NCBI GenBank assembly: GCA_016699855.1 | Contig: CP064988.1 | Coordinates: 3,934,501-3,998,500 of the forward strand | Direction: 5' to 3' | Length of the DNA stretch: 64,000 nt | Source of the DNA: Rhodospirillales bacterium | Lineage (GTDB): Bacteria > Pseudomonadota > Alphaproteobacteria > Reyranellales > Reyranellaceae | Shown here: positions 36,992-45,779 of the stretch, piece by piece | How the letters are laid out: every line of letters starts with the position of its first letter | How positions within the stretch are numbered: the first letter of the stretch is position 1 | Program-made: the position numbers and the translations under genes | The notes under the pieces: model-generated | Seen by the model: the letters and a program-made list of their open reading frames with translations, nothing else | The model's database searches: none | What the model was told of the DNA's origin: nothing

Positions 36992-38125
36992 ATGACCATC
37001 CAGCAGATCACCTACGACGCCGCCTACGACACCGTCGCGCCCGAGGATTTCCCCGCCATGATGGCGGTGCCGCGCTACGGCAGGCGCTCGGCGGCGTTCG
37101 ACGGGATCATCTCGCAGACCCACGACCATTTCTGGGATCCGCTGGACAACACCTACATCGATTTCGCCACCCCCTTCGACATGGTCAACCAGCCGATCCT
37201 GCCGCTGGATCAGATCGTCGAGCTGAAGAGCGCCGTGGCCGACCGGCTCGACGACCGCCAGAAGATCCAGCTCGCCAACGACGTCACGCACTGGTCGATC
37301 TCGAACCTGCTGCACGGCGAGCAGGGCGCGCTGTCGCTGTCGGCCAGCCTGTGCCACATCCTCGTCGATCCCGGCGCCCAGGAATACGCCGCCAACCAGG
37401 CGCGCGAGGAGGCCCGCCACGTCACCGGCTTCAGCCGGTACATCCAGACCCGATGGGGCGAGCCGCTGCCGGTCGGCCCGACGGTCGGCAACCTGCTGAC
37501 CGAGCTGGTCACGGCGCACGAGGTCTACAAGAAGATCGTCGGCATGCAGATGCTGGTCGAGGGTCTGGCGATGGGCGCCTTCGCCACGATCAACGCCAAG
37601 ACCAACGATCCGCTGCTGCGCCGGCTGGTGCAGCTCGTCATGAGCGACGAGGCGTTCCACCACCGCTTCGGCCGCATCTGGGCGCAGAGGACGATCGGCA
37701 GCCTCACCACCGCCGAGCACCAGAAGGTCGAGGACTGGACGGCGCAGGTCTTCCAGGTGCTGCTGTTCAACCTGATCAACGCCGAGCAGAAGCAGGTCAT
37801 CTACGCCAAGTACGGGCTCGACTGGGAATGGGTGCGCGACGCCGTGCGCGAGGCCTTCACCGACGACGACCGCCGCAAGCAGATGTCGGAGAACACCAAC
37901 ATCTTCCGCGTGCTGATCAAGACGCTGCTCCACGCCGGCATCATCACCGACCGCACCCGGCCGCTCTACGCGGTGTGGGTCGACATGAAGGAGCTGCGCG
38001 CCGAGGGCGACGACATCCCCGGCGACGCGGTCGCCGAGGAGACGATGGTCCTGCTGCGCGAGATCAACGCCAGGCGCCGCCGCATCGTCAGCAAGGACAT
38101 CGCCGCCCCGCGGGCGGCCGAATAG
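36992..38125 (+). CDS. Ferritin-like diiron protein (R2/AurF-like), copy 2
   Basis: The 377-residue protein is homologous along its length to the 22451 copy and keeps every candidate iron ligand: the Glu in HGEQGALSL, REEARHVTGF, MLVEGLAMGAF and SDEAFHHRFG. THDHFWDP near residue 48 and NIFRVLIKTLLHAGIIT near the end are also shared. A GGAGC site precedes the ATG. The upstream region (36749-36991) lacks the ACGT-rich candidate operator of copy 1, so regulation may differ. The two are paralogues with a conserved but unknown reaction. CoA-transferase, VOC and hydratase genes follow. Confidence 0.8.
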   Translation: MTIQQITYDAAYDTVAPEDFPAMMAVPRYGRRSAAFDGIISQTHDHFWDPLDNTYIDFATPFDMVNQPILPLDQIVELKSAVADRLDDRQKIQLANDVTHWSISNLLHGEQGALSLSASLCHILVDPGAQEYAANQAREEARHVTGFSRYIQTRWGEPLPVGPTVGNLLTELVTAHEVYKKIVGMQMLVEGLAMGAFATINAKTNDPLLRRLVQLVMSDEAFHHRFGRIWAQRTIGSLTTAEHQKVEDWTAQVFQVLLFNLINAEQKQVIYAKYGLDWEWVRDAVREAFTDDDRRKQMSENTNIFRVLIKTLLHAGIITDRTRPLYAVWVDMKELRAEGDDIPGDAVAEETMVLLREINARRRRIVSKDIAAPRAAE

Positions 38126-38244
38126 GCGACACGCGCGCCGCGCGCTTTCACGGCGCCGGCGATCCGACTAGGCTGCGCCCGGGAACTCCGACAGGACCGC
38201 GCGGCGTCCGAAGCGCGGCGGCGGGGAAACGGGAAGCCGGGAAC

Positions 38245-39438
38245 ATGAAGCTGCGCGGTCTGCGCGTCGTCGATCTGTGCCAGTTCCTGCCGGGACCGCA
38301 CCTCAGCATGATGATGGCCGACCATGGCGCCGAGGTCATCAAGGTCGAGCCGCCCGGCGCCGGCGACCCCACACGCTCGCTGGGCCCGGGGCGCGACGGC
38401 CACGCGCAGTACTTCCGCAACGTCAACCGCGGCAAGAAGTCGATCGCGCTCGATCTCAAGAACCCCGACGGCCGCGAGGCGCTGTTGCGCGTGCTGGAGA
38501 CGGCCGACGTGGCGCTGGAGGCGTTCCGCCCCGGCGTCGCGGCGCGGCTGGGCGTCGGCTACGACGCGGTCCGCGCGCGCAACCCGCGCATCGTCTACGC
38601 GTCGATCTCGGCCTTCGGGCAGACGGGATCGATGCGCGACAGCGGCGTCCACGACATGTCGATCCAGGCGATGGCGGGGCCGCTCAGCCAGAACGTCGAT
38701 TCCGCGGGCCGGCCGGTCGTTCCCGGCATGGCCTCGGCCGACATGTCGGCCTCGTTGATGGCGCTGTCCGGCATCCTGATGGCGCTGCTGCGCGCCCGCG
38801 ACACCGGCGAGGGCGACTACCTCGACATCGCCATGCACGACACCCTGCTGGCCTGGACGCCGCACATGAGCGGACCGGTGCTGGTCGAGGGCCGCGCGCC
38901 GCTGCCGGGCGAGGAGCGCACGCAGGGCGGCGCCGCGCTCTACCAGATCTACGAGACGGCCGACGCGAAGTGGATCACGTTGGGCGGCTCGGAGGTCAAG
39001 TTCGCGGTCAATCTGCTGACGGCGCTCGGGCGTCCGGATCTGATCGAGACCGCGAAACTGCCGGCCGGCCCGGCGCAGCGGCCTTTGCGCGATTTCCTCA
39101 CCGCGACGTTCCTCGCGCGCACCCAGGCCGAATGGATCGCGTGGTTCGAGGGCCGCGACATCGCGTTCGCGCCGATGCTCGACCTCAAGCAGGCGTTCGA
39201 GAAGCCGCTGGTGGCGGAGCGCGACATGCTGCTGACGGACGAGGCCGGCAACAAGCACATCGGCGTGCCGATCAAGTTCCGCGAGGAGCCGGCGCGGCCG
39301 GGTTTCGCGCTGTCACAGCTCGGCGCCGACGGCCCCGCGATCCTCGCCGGAATCGGTTACGACGCCGAGGCGATCGACCGCATGATCGCGTCCGGCGCGT
39401 TGCACGTCGCCGCGACCGCGGATGGAGGCGCGCGATGA
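38245..39438 (+). CDS. CaiB/BaiF family (family III) CoA transferase
   Basis: The 397-residue protein has the family III order: LRGLRVVDLCQFLPGPHLSM, MADHGAEVIKVEPPGAGDPT, NRGKKSIALDLKNPDGREAL and YDAVRARNPRIVYASISAFG. The catalytic aspartate is expected in the segment around VHDMSIQAMAGPL. It transfers CoA between acids; the substrate is unknown. The VOC gene that follows overlaps its stop by an ATGA junction, showing translational coupling. Length is typical. Confidence 0.93.
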   Translation: MKLRGLRVVDLCQFLPGPHLSMMMADHGAEVIKVEPPGAGDPTRSLGPGRDGHAQYFRNVNRGKKSIALDLKNPDGREALLRVLETADVALEAFRPGVAARLGVGYDAVRARNPRIVYASISAFGQTGSMRDSGVHDMSIQAMAGPLSQNVDSAGRPVVPGMASADMSASLMALSGILMALLRARDTGEGDYLDIAMHDTLLAWTPHMSGPVLVEGRAPLPGEERTQGGAALYQIYETADAKWITLGGSEVKFAVNLLTALGRPDLIETAKLPAGPAQRPLRDFLTATFLARTQAEWIAWFEGRDIAFAPMLDLKQAFEKPLVAERDMLLTDEAGNKHIGVPIKFREEPARPGFALSQLGADGPAILAGIGYDAEAIDRMIASGALHVAATADGGAR

Positions 39439-40283
39439 TCACCGGCCTCGACCATCTGACGCTGGTCGTCGACGACATCGACGCCGCCGTCGCGGTCCAC
39501 GAGACGCTGCTCGGGCGGCGCTGCGTCTGGCGCGCCGCCGCCGACGGCATGGCGACGGCGCGGCTTCAGCTCGGCGGCGCCGCGCTGGTGATCGTGGCGC
39601 CGTCGGGCACGGGCGGCGGCGGCGACCGTTTGCGCGCGCGGCTGGCGTCGTCGGGCGCCGGCCTCGCCGGTCTGGCCTTCGCGGTGCCAGACCTCGACGC
39701 GGCGACCACGTTGCTCGCGCGCCGCGCGCTGCCGGCCTCGCCCGCCGTCGACGTGCGTCCGACCGCGGACACCACGGCCGGACCCCCGGCGCTGTCCTTC
39801 GCCGGCGTCGAGCCCGCCGCGACCCACGGCGTGCCGATGATCCTTGTCCAGCGCGGCGACGAACCGATCCTGTCGCCGCTCGCCGCCGGCGTCGACGAGG
39901 CCGCGGCGATGTCGGGCCTCGACCACGTCGTGATCCGCACGCCCAATCCCGACCGCGCGGTGGCGTTGCTGGGTGGCCGGCTCGGGCTCGATCTGCGGTT
40001 GGACCGCGCCAACCCGCAATGGGGCGCGCGGCAGTTGTTCTTCCGCTGCGGGCAGTCCGTCGTCGAGGTCGTGCATCGTCTCGACCGCGGTGTCGGCGAC
40101 AGCCCCGATTCGCTGTGGGGTCTGGCGTGGCGCGTGCCCGACGCCGACGCCGCCCACGCCCGCCTCGTCGCCGCGGGAATCGACGTCGACGAACCGCGCG
40201 CCGGCCGCCGCCCCGGCACCCGCGTCTTCACCATCCGCGACCGCCGCGCCGGCGCGCCGGCGCTGGTGCTGGCGCGGGTGTGA
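39435..40283 (+). CDS. Two-domain VOC (glyoxalase/extradiol dioxygenase-like) protein
   Basis: The 282-residue protein has two vicinal-oxygen-chelate halves: GLDHLTLVVDDIDAAVAVHE at the start and SGLDHVVIRTPNPDRAVALL near residue 155. His residues in both N-terminal strands are candidate metal ligands. Similar proteins include methylmalonyl-CoA epimerases and small lactoylglutathione-lyase-like enzymes; this one resembles tandem 'glyoxalase-like' proteins. The ATG overlaps the stop of the CoA transferase gene (ATGA), so they are made together. Its reaction is unknown. Confidence 0.85.
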   Translation: MITGLDHLTLVVDDIDAAVAVHETLLGRRCVWRAAADGMATARLQLGGAALVIVAPSGTGGGGDRLRARLASSGAGLAGLAFAVPDLDAATTLLARRALPASPAVDVRPTADTTAGPPALSFAGVEPAATHGVPMILVQRGDEPILSPLAAGVDEAAAMSGLDHVVIRTPNPDRAVALLGGRLGLDLRLDRANPQWGARQLFFRCGQSVVEVVHRLDRGVGDSPDSLWGLAWRVPDADAAHARLVAAGIDVDEPRAGRRPGTRVFTIRDRRAGAPALVLARV

Positions 40284-40434
40284 CGCCGCAACCTCGCGGT
40301 GCTTCCGCGGGGTGACCGCGCGGCGGCCGCGGTCGTCCGCAAAGCGGAAACGGCGGGCGCGGCGCGCGCGATCCGGGCATCGCGCCGGACCTCGGTGTGC
40401 TTCGGTCGCGACACGCATAGACAACGAGGAGCCC

Positions 40435-41217
40435 GTGGACATATCCGACGAACTCACGACCCTGCTGGCGGCGCTGCGCCGCGAGGGACGCGCCCGGAGC
40501 GGCCTCGATCCGCGCCTCGTTCCAGCCGATCCGGCCGCCGCCTACCTTGTCGCCGCGCGCGTCGCGGACGCGCTGGGCTGGAAAGTCGGCGGCTGGAAGA
40601 TCGCCGCCTTCAAGGACGAGATGCAGCGGGCGCTGCGGACGACGGCGCCGATCTACGGCCGCGTGTTCGCGCAGTTCGTGCGCCCGTCGCCGGCGGCGTT
40701 CGAGACCGCCAAGCTGCTGCGGCCGCTGCCGGAGGTGGAGTACGCCGTGCGGCTGGGCGCCGATCTGCCGCCGCGGGCGCGGTCGTATTCGCAGGACGAG
40801 GTCGCCGAGGCGGTGGCCTCGATCCATCCCGGCCTCGAGGTGGCGGAGTGCCGCTTCACGCAGGATGCGGCGTTCCCGCCGCTCGAGGCGATCCTCGCCG
40901 ACGGCAGCGGCTCGGGCACGATCGTGCACGGCCCGGCGATCGACGACTGGCGCCGTCGCGACATCGCCGGCCAGGTCGTGACGTTGACGGTGAACGGCGT
41001 CGAGCGCCGCCGCGGCAGCGCCGGCGCCGCCATCGACCATCCCCTCGTGCCGCTCACCTGGCTCGCCAACGAGCTGTCGCGCACCGGCATCGGCATGAAG
41101 GCGGGCGAGATCGTCAGCACCGGCACGCTCACCGGCATGATCGTGGCGCGCGCCGGCGAGACGCATGTCGCCGATTTCGGCGCGTTCGGCCGGATCCAGG
41201 CGACGTTCGCGCCCTGA
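40435..41217 (+). CDS. 2-keto-4-pentenoate hydratase-like (fumarylacetoacetate hydrolase superfamily) protein
   Basis: The 260-residue protein has the MhpD/hydratase pattern: LGWKVGGWKIAAFKDEMQRA, PLPEVEYAVRLGADLPPRAR, IHPGLEVAECRFTQD and MKAGEIVSTGTLTGM. Acidic residues in EVEYAVRL and the E near GLEVAE are candidate metal ligands. Such enzymes hydrate 2-hydroxypentadienoates or decarboxylate oxalocrotonate in ring-cleavage pathways. The GTG at 40435 follows GAGGAG. It lies 151 nt after the VOC gene on the same strand; a role with the upstream CoA-transferase cluster is an inference. Confidence 0.85.
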   Translation: MDISDELTTLLAALRREGRARSGLDPRLVPADPAAAYLVAARVADALGWKVGGWKIAAFKDEMQRALRTTAPIYGRVFAQFVRPSPAAFETAKLLRPLPEVEYAVRLGADLPPRARSYSQDEVAEAVASIHPGLEVAECRFTQDAAFPPLEAILADGSGSGTIVHGPAIDDWRRRDIAGQVVTLTVNGVERRRGSAGAAIDHPLVPLTWLANELSRTGIGMKAGEIVSTGTLTGMIVARAGETHVADFGAFGRIQATFAP

Positions 41218-41317
41218 CGCGCCGCGGCCCGATATCGACGTTGCCAACGCGACGCGCATGGGGAACCGTGTCGGCCGGCGCCGCCTCGAGGCGGCGTCTC
41301 CGGCAGGGAGCGCCGCC

Positions 41318-42103
41318 GTGAAGCCGCCCGAACCGATCATCCGCCCGCCCGCCGCCGGCACCATCAGCGCGCGTCTGCGCCTGCATGTCATGGGCCGGCA
41401 GGTCGAGGCGACGCTGGAGGTGCCGACGCGGCCGGTCAAACCGCAGGCCGTGCTGCCGGCGCTGCAGGCGCTGGTCGACGCCGTCGTCGCCTCGTCGGAG
41501 CGAGCGTTGGAGGGAAAGGGCCGCGCCGTGAGCTGCAAGGCCGGCTGCGGCGCCTGCTGCCGCCAGTTCGTGCCGCTGACGGCGGTCGAGGCCCATCATC
41601 TCCAGCGTGTCGTCGAGCGCATGCCGGGGCCGCGCCGCGCCCGGATCGAGGCGCGGTTCGCCGACGCGATGCGGCGGCTGCGCGCGGCCGGGCTGGAGGC
41701 GCTGGCGCTCGATTCCGGCGGGTTGTCCGGCGCCGCGCGGCACGCCGCGTCGCTGGCCTATTTCAAGCTCGGCATCGCCTGTCCGTTCCTCGAGGACGAG
41801 AGCTGCTCGATCCATCCCGTCCGGCCGCTGGCGTGCCGCGAGTATCTCGTGACCTCGCCGGCGGAACGCTGCGCGTCGCCGACCGGCGACGCGATCGAGC
41901 CGGTCGAGGTGCCGAAGCTGTCGCCGTTGATGGCGGGGTTCGGCGGCGCCGACGGAGCGGTCGGTGCGGTGTTCGCGCTGACGGCGGCGCTGGAATGGGC
42001 GGCGGCGCATCCCGACACCGCGCCGGAGCGCGCCGGCCCGCAATGGGTCGAGCGTTTCCTCGCCGCCATCGGCGCCAGCGGACCGGCAGGCCCGCGCGGC
42101 TGA
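41318..42103 (+). CDS. YkgJ-family cysteine cluster protein
   Basis: The 261-residue protein contains SCKAGCGACCRQFVPLTAVE and later IACPFLEDESCSIHPVRPLA followed by CREYL, the cysteine pattern of the YkgJ (UPF0153) family, which binds zinc or an Fe-S cluster. The function of the family is not established. The GTG at 41318 follows AGGGAG with 7-nt spacing; an ATG at 41258 would add 20 low-similarity residues and has a worse site. Convergent with the next gene. Confidence 0.85.
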   Translation: MKPPEPIIRPPAAGTISARLRLHVMGRQVEATLEVPTRPVKPQAVLPALQALVDAVVASSERALEGKGRAVSCKAGCGACCRQFVPLTAVEAHHLQRVVERMPGPRRARIEARFADAMRRLRAAGLEALALDSGGLSGAARHAASLAYFKLGIACPFLEDESCSIHPVRPLACREYLVTSPAERCASPTGDAIEPVEVPKLSPLMAGFGGADGAVGAVFALTAALEWAAAHPDTAPERAGPQWVERFLAAIGASGPAGPRG

Positions 42104-42140
42104 GCGCGCCGTGGCCGGCCGTCGCCGTGGCCGTCCGCGC

Positions 42141-42518
42141 TCAGACGTCGTAGGCGGCGATGATGTCGATGACGACGTCCTGCGTCGCCGCGATGGCGTC
42201 GACCATCAGGTAGGCCAGCGATCCGAACACGACGCCGATGGCCTCGCCGAACAGGATCACGGGGCCGGTGATCTTGAACGCCGCCGCCGCGGCGCCGGAG
42301 CCCTTCACGCTCACGCTGCCGTTCATGACGTTGCACCGCAAGGCGAAGGCGCGGACCTGCGCGAGGTCGCCGAGCTGCAGGTCGATCTGCGCCGTCGCGC
42401 CCATCGCGACCGTGAAATTCGCCACGCTCGTGACGGCCGAGGTCGCGAACGCCGCGCTGTCGGAGATGCTGCCGCCGGTGTCCAGACTCATCGACACCGA
42501 GCTCGTGACCGTCGCCAT
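42141..42518 (-). CDS. Hypothetical small Ala/Ser/Val-rich protein
   Basis: No family is recognised. The 125-residue protein is rich in Ala, Val, Ser and Thr, with predicted beta strands (VANFTVAMGATAQIDLQL, AFALRCNVMNGSVSVKG) and a hydrophobic C-terminal region (FKITGPVILFGEAIGVVFGS, LAYLMVDAIA) that could be one membrane or amphipathic segment. It has no cleavable leader. AGGAG precedes the ATG at 42518. Composition matches the GC-rich background. Confidence 0.55.
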   Translation of the reverse strand: MATVTSSVSMSLDTGGSISDSAAFATSAVTSVANFTVAMGATAQIDLQLGDLAQVRAFALRCNVMNGSVSVKGSGAAAAAFKITGPVILFGEAIGVVFGSLAYLMVDAIAATQDVVIDIIAAYDV

Positions 42519-42772
42519 CCCGTCTCCTGTGTTTTGTCGCGCGTGCCACCCCGCACCCTTGGACCTTGCCGACGCCTACGGCCGGCCGCAAGCGGCGAAG
42601 GAAGAGTTCGGAGCTCGGCGCGTGGTCGAGAAGCGCTCCACACTACGCGGCGTTCACGCATGTAGGCAGAACGCTCCTACATCCGAATTCTATTCGTAGC
42701 GACGCGAAACTCTATAGTCTCATGATCTGCGTTGCCGCTCGATTCAGACACTTTACGGCGAAGGAGCCGACA

Positions 42773-43045
42773 TTGCCTACATCTCATCCGAGCGGCCTCT
42801 GGGCATTTTCGGCACGAGGAGCCCACGTTGGCGAGCTCCTCGTGCCGCACCTTCACTCCCGCGGCGCGCATGCCCGCTGCTACATCGTAAGCCTCTCACG
42901 CTTTCAAAAAGATTATATTGCCGTTGGAGACGCGCGCGATCTTCGCGCATATGTCGCCAAGGGCTATGGCGTCAGAATGTCGCCTGTCGTCCGTCGATGT
43001 GGTGCGAGTCTCATGTCTCCGGCCTCAATCCACGGGTGGAATTAG
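42773..43045 (+). CDS. Hypothetical 90-residue protein in an AT-rich patch
   Basis: From TTG 42773 to TAG 43043-43045 the frame encodes LPTSHPSGLWAFSARGAHVG, LLVPHLHSRGAHARCYIVSL and KDYIAVGDARDLRAYVAKGY. A TTG start is proposed because AAGGAG lies 6 nt upstream; an ATG at 42722 would extend it. The pattern (two beta strands, YIVSLSR, DYIAVGDARDLRAYV) looks like a small folded domain, but no family is assigned. The region 42660-43050 is clearly more AT-rich than its surroundings, which argues for separate ancestry. About 250 nt upstream (42519-42772) hold nothing else I can support. Confidence 0.4.
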   Translation: MPTSHPSGLWAFSARGAHVGELLVPHLHSRGAHARCYIVSLSRFQKDYIAVGDARDLRAYVAKGYGVRMSPVVRRCGASLMSPASIHGWN

Positions 43046-43107
43046 CGGGACGCAGCCGCCTCCACGCCCCCGAGCTTCGTTGCTCCCACTTTAGACTTCG
43101 CGCGCCG

Positions 43108-43950
43108 TCACTTCATCTTGAAAGCCTGCAGCTGCCGGCCGGTGCGCTCGCCCAGCATGTAGGTCACGCCCGGCAGGTGGCGGGCGGTGTCGACGACGCT
43201 GTCGGCCCAGGTGATCGTCACGCCCTCGAGATCGTCGGCGTACTCCATGTCGCCCGTGACACCGCCGGCCGGTGGCGGCAGCTTCACGCTTTTCGGCGCC
43301 TCCTTGTAGCGCAGCGCCGTGCCGCGCTCCGGCAGGAAAACGAACTCCTTCTTGCCGTCGACCTCGAACTGCCACCAGCCGATCATCCACGCCGGCGACT
43401 TGCGCGCGATCCGCATCAGGATCTCGATGTCGACCCAGCCGAACAGCGTCGAGGGATCCCACAGCGTCTTCAAGCGTTTGGCGATGTCGAAGCCGGCGGT
43501 GGGTCCGCCCTGGCCCGATTCGGCCGTGTTCCACATGTCGCCCTCGAAATCGAGCGACACGCCCATGTGGAACTTCAACGGCCGGAACACGTCGCCGTAG
43601 CCCGGCCGCTTGCCGCTCTTGGCCGGTATCCAAGCCTCGGCGAAACCGGCGGCCTTGAGCTTCTTGTCGATGTCGAACTGCCCCAGCGCCAGCGGCGCCT
43701 TGATGTGCTGGCCGAGCTGGACGGCGAGCCCGTTGCAGGTCGTGGTGGTCGGCAGACCCTCGGTGCTTTTGCCCGCCGCGCGCCGCTCCGCCTTGGGCAC
43801 CTCCTCCTTCGCCCACGTCTTCGTCAGCGAATCATGGGTCGAGCCCGTGAGCTTGGTGAACAGCGCCGCCGTCTGTCCGTTGGACGTGACGTTCACGTTC
43901 GGAGGAAGCTGGTCCAGGAACTCCTTGGCTTTCGCGCGCACGTCGACCAT
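43108..43950 (-). CDS. Unknown protein with NlpC/P60- or CHAP-like cysteine peptidase pattern
   Basis: No family is assigned with certainty. The 280-residue product has no signal peptide. In the centre, a Cys-Asn-Gly (TTTCNGLAVQLGQHI) starts a helix-like stretch and is followed about 70 residues later by RPGYGDVFRPLKFHMGVSLD, where a GD-x-x...HxGV strand matches the NlpC/P60/CHAP order of nucleophile Cys then catalytic His. NTAESGQGG follows. Such folds cleave peptidoglycan peptides or amides, but a lack of leader argues against a cell-wall role. The C-terminal part (GVTITWADSVVDTARHLPG) resembles nothing I know. Confidence 0.55.
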   Translation of the reverse strand: MVDVRAKAKEFLDQLPPNVNVTSNGQTAALFTKLTGSTHDSLTKTWAKEEVPKAERRAAGKSTEGLPTTTTCNGLAVQLGQHIKAPLALGQFDIDKKLKAAGFAEAWIPAKSGKRPGYGDVFRPLKFHMGVSLDFEGDMWNTAESGQGGPTAGFDIAKRLKTLWDPSTLFGWVDIEILMRIARKSPAWMIGWWQFEVDGKKEFVFLPERGTALRYKEAPKSVKLPPPAGGVTGDMEYADDLEGVTITWADSVVDTARHLPGVTYMLGERTGRQLQAFKMK

Positions 43951-44026
43951 CGCGTGGTCCTCCCGAAGCGTGTTCCCCGACCGCCGCCATCATAGACCCG
44001 ATCGTGGCGCCCGGAACACCGCGCGC

Positions 44027-44788
44027 TCACGCCCCGCGCGTCAGCGTCCGCGCCAGCTCCCGGCGCTCGGCCGGTCCGACGCCGAGCGCGTCCGACAGGA
44101 ACGTATCGAGCGAGCCCCAGCGCGAATCGATCGCGTCGAACGCGGCGGCGAGGTACTCCGGCCGCACCTTGAGCACGGTCTGCCGCACCTCCGGCGGCCA
44201 CTCCGTCGTGGTCGCGGGCTTGGGCCGCCAGTGGTCGTTGCTCAGCAGGTAGTCGGCGACGATGGTCTCGCGCGGCACGTCCAGCGCCGCCAGCACCAGC
44301 GCCGCCGCCGTGCCGGTGCGGTCCTTGCCGGCGGTGCAGTGGATCAGGGTGGCGTGGTCCGGCGCCGCTAGGAGGCTGTGGAACACGGCCGCGAAGGCGT
44401 CCGGCCGCTGCGTCACGTACTCGCGGTAGGTCTCACGCATCACCTCGGCGGCGATCGCGGCGTCGATCCCGCCGGCCTCGCGGCGGCGGCGCAGATGGGT
44501 GCCGATGGTCGGCTCGATCGCCACGTGCAGGCGGCGCGCGGGCGTGAAATCGGGCGCGCCGGCGCCTTCCTCGCGGCCGCGGAAATCGACCACCGTCGCC
44601 ACCGGCAGGGCGGCGAAGCGGGCGCGTCCGGCGCCGGTGAGCGCGTCGAGATGCGCCGACCGCAGCAGGCGCCCATGGCGCACGATCCGCCCGTCGCGCG
44701 TGGCGTAGCCGCCGACGTCGCGGGTGTTGGTCGTGCCGTCGAGCTCGATCAGGCGGCCGTCATCGGTGTGGTCGTCGGGCGGGGGCAT
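44027..44788 (-). CDS. Tyrosine-protein phosphatase (atypical dual-specificity type)
   Basis: The 253-residue protein has the CX5R loop HCTAGKDRTGTAAALVLAAL, with Cys as nucleophile. The N-terminal block LDGTTNTRDVGGYATRDGRI and LLRSAHLDAL are typical of the bacterial family that includes LipA/PtpB-like phosphatases acting on phosphotyrosine or phosphoinositides. Substrate is unknown. The ATG at 44788 has a weak AG-rich site; other starts are less good. The SDR gene ends 50 nt upstream on the same strand. Confidence 0.9.
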   Translation of the reverse strand: MPPPDDHTDDGRLIELDGTTNTRDVGGYATRDGRIVRHGRLLRSAHLDALTGAGRARFAALPVATVVDFRGREEGAGAPDFTPARRLHVAIEPTIGTHLRRRREAGGIDAAIAAEVMRETYREYVTQRPDAFAAVFHSLLAAPDHATLIHCTAGKDRTGTAAALVLAALDVPRETIVADYLLSNDHWRPKPATTTEWPPEVRQTVLKVRPEYLAAAFDAIDSRWGSLDTFLSDALGVGPAERRELARTLTRGA

Positions 44789-44838
44789 GGATGCTCTTTC
44801 GGTTTCCGGTGTCGCCGGCGGTCTAGCGCGGTGTCGTT

Positions 44839-45597
44839 TCAGAATTGATACCGCCGCAACCCGCCGTCGACGGGAATCACCGTGCCGGTGATGTACGAGG
44901 CCAGCGGCGAGGCGAGGAAGCAGACCAGGGCCGCGATATCCTCGGGTTCGCCGTAGCGGCCGGCCGGAATCTCGTGCTCGGCCTGCCAGGCGCGGTACTC
45001 CGGCGTGTAGTTGCGCAGGATCTGTTCGCTGTGGATGCGGCCCGGCGGGATGCAGTTCACCGTCACGCCGCGCTTGCCGACCTCGCGCGACAGGCCCTTC
45101 GACCACGAATGCATCGCCGCCTTGGCGCAGAACGCGCCGTTGATGCCGTCGGGTTCCGACTTGCCGGTGATGTTGACGATCCGGCCGTAGCCGCGCGCCA
45201 TCATGCCGTCGATCAGCCGGTCGGCGATCTGCCGCTGGCGCGTGAAGTTCAAGGTCAATGCCTCGGCCCACTGCGCCTCGGCGGTGTGCAGCTTGAAGGC
45301 GCGGCTGCCGCCGGCGTTGTTCACCAGGATGTCGACCTGGCCGAGGCCGGACGTGGCGGCGTCGGCCAGCCGGTCGGCGGCGTCCTCGGCCATCAGGTCC
45401 TGTTCGATCACGACCGGCGCGGCGTTGCCGGCGCCGGCCGCGACGATCTCGGCCGCGAGCGTGTCGAGCAGATCGCGCCGCCGCGCGGTGATCGCCAGCC
45501 GAACGCCCTCTGCCGCCAGCGCCCTGGCGATGCCGCGCCCGATCCCCGTGCTCGCGCCGGTGACCAGCGCCGTGCGGCCCTTGAGGTTCAGATCCAT
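44839..45597 (-). CDS. SDR-family oxidoreductase lacking the catalytic Tyr
   Basis: The 252-residue protein has the classical SDR cofactor motif ALVTGASTGIGRGIARAL, the NNAG motif (VDILVNNAGG) and the end GTVIPVDGGLRRYQF. At the active site, where SDRs show Y-x-x-x-K, this protein reads GAFCAKAAMHSWSKGL: Lys is kept but the Tyr position is Ala. That usually abolishes dehydrogenase activity, or marks a subfamily with another mechanism. The ATG at 45597 follows GGAGA. A palindromic repeat lies upstream. Confidence 0.88.
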   Translation of the reverse strand: MDLNLKGRTALVTGASTGIGRGIARALAAEGVRLAITARRRDLLDTLAAEIVAAGAGNAAPVVIEQDLMAEDAADRLADAATSGLGQVDILVNNAGGSRAFKLHTAEAQWAEALTLNFTRQRQIADRLIDGMMARGYGRIVNITGKSEPDGINGAFCAKAAMHSWSKGLSREVGKRGVTVNCIPPGRIHSEQILRNYTPEYRAWQAEHEIPAGRYGEPEDIAALVCFLASPLASYITGTVIPVDGGLRRYQF

Positions 45598-45657
45598 GTC
45601 GCGTGTCTCCGTGGGCACCGTCTCGTCATTGCGCAGATTTCATCGTCCGATGCGTCC

Positions 45658-45726
45658 CTGTCATCCCGAGCGCAGCGAGGGATCCAGACACCGACCCTGG
45701 ATCCCTCGCTGCGTTCGGGATGACAG
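45658..45726. repeat. Palindromic repeat, TCATCCCGAGCGC family, copy 3
   Basis: The arms ctgtcatcccgagcgcagcg and cgctgcgttcgggatgacag are nearly exact inverse complements (one G-T type mismatch), with ggatcc cores on each side of a short centre. Same family as copies at 25621 and 34877. It lies between the SDR gene and the first MaoC-type gene. Confidence 0.85.
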
Positions 45727-45779
45727 AGGAGCGCGGGCCGGCGGCACGGGAGGAGGCGACGGGACCGTCGCATCGCGCC

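Noticed and set aside
42566..42772. Longer upstream start for the AT-rich hypothetical gene
   Set aside because: The extension is in GC-rich antisense-like sequence with no ribosome site; the TTG at 42773 is better placed.
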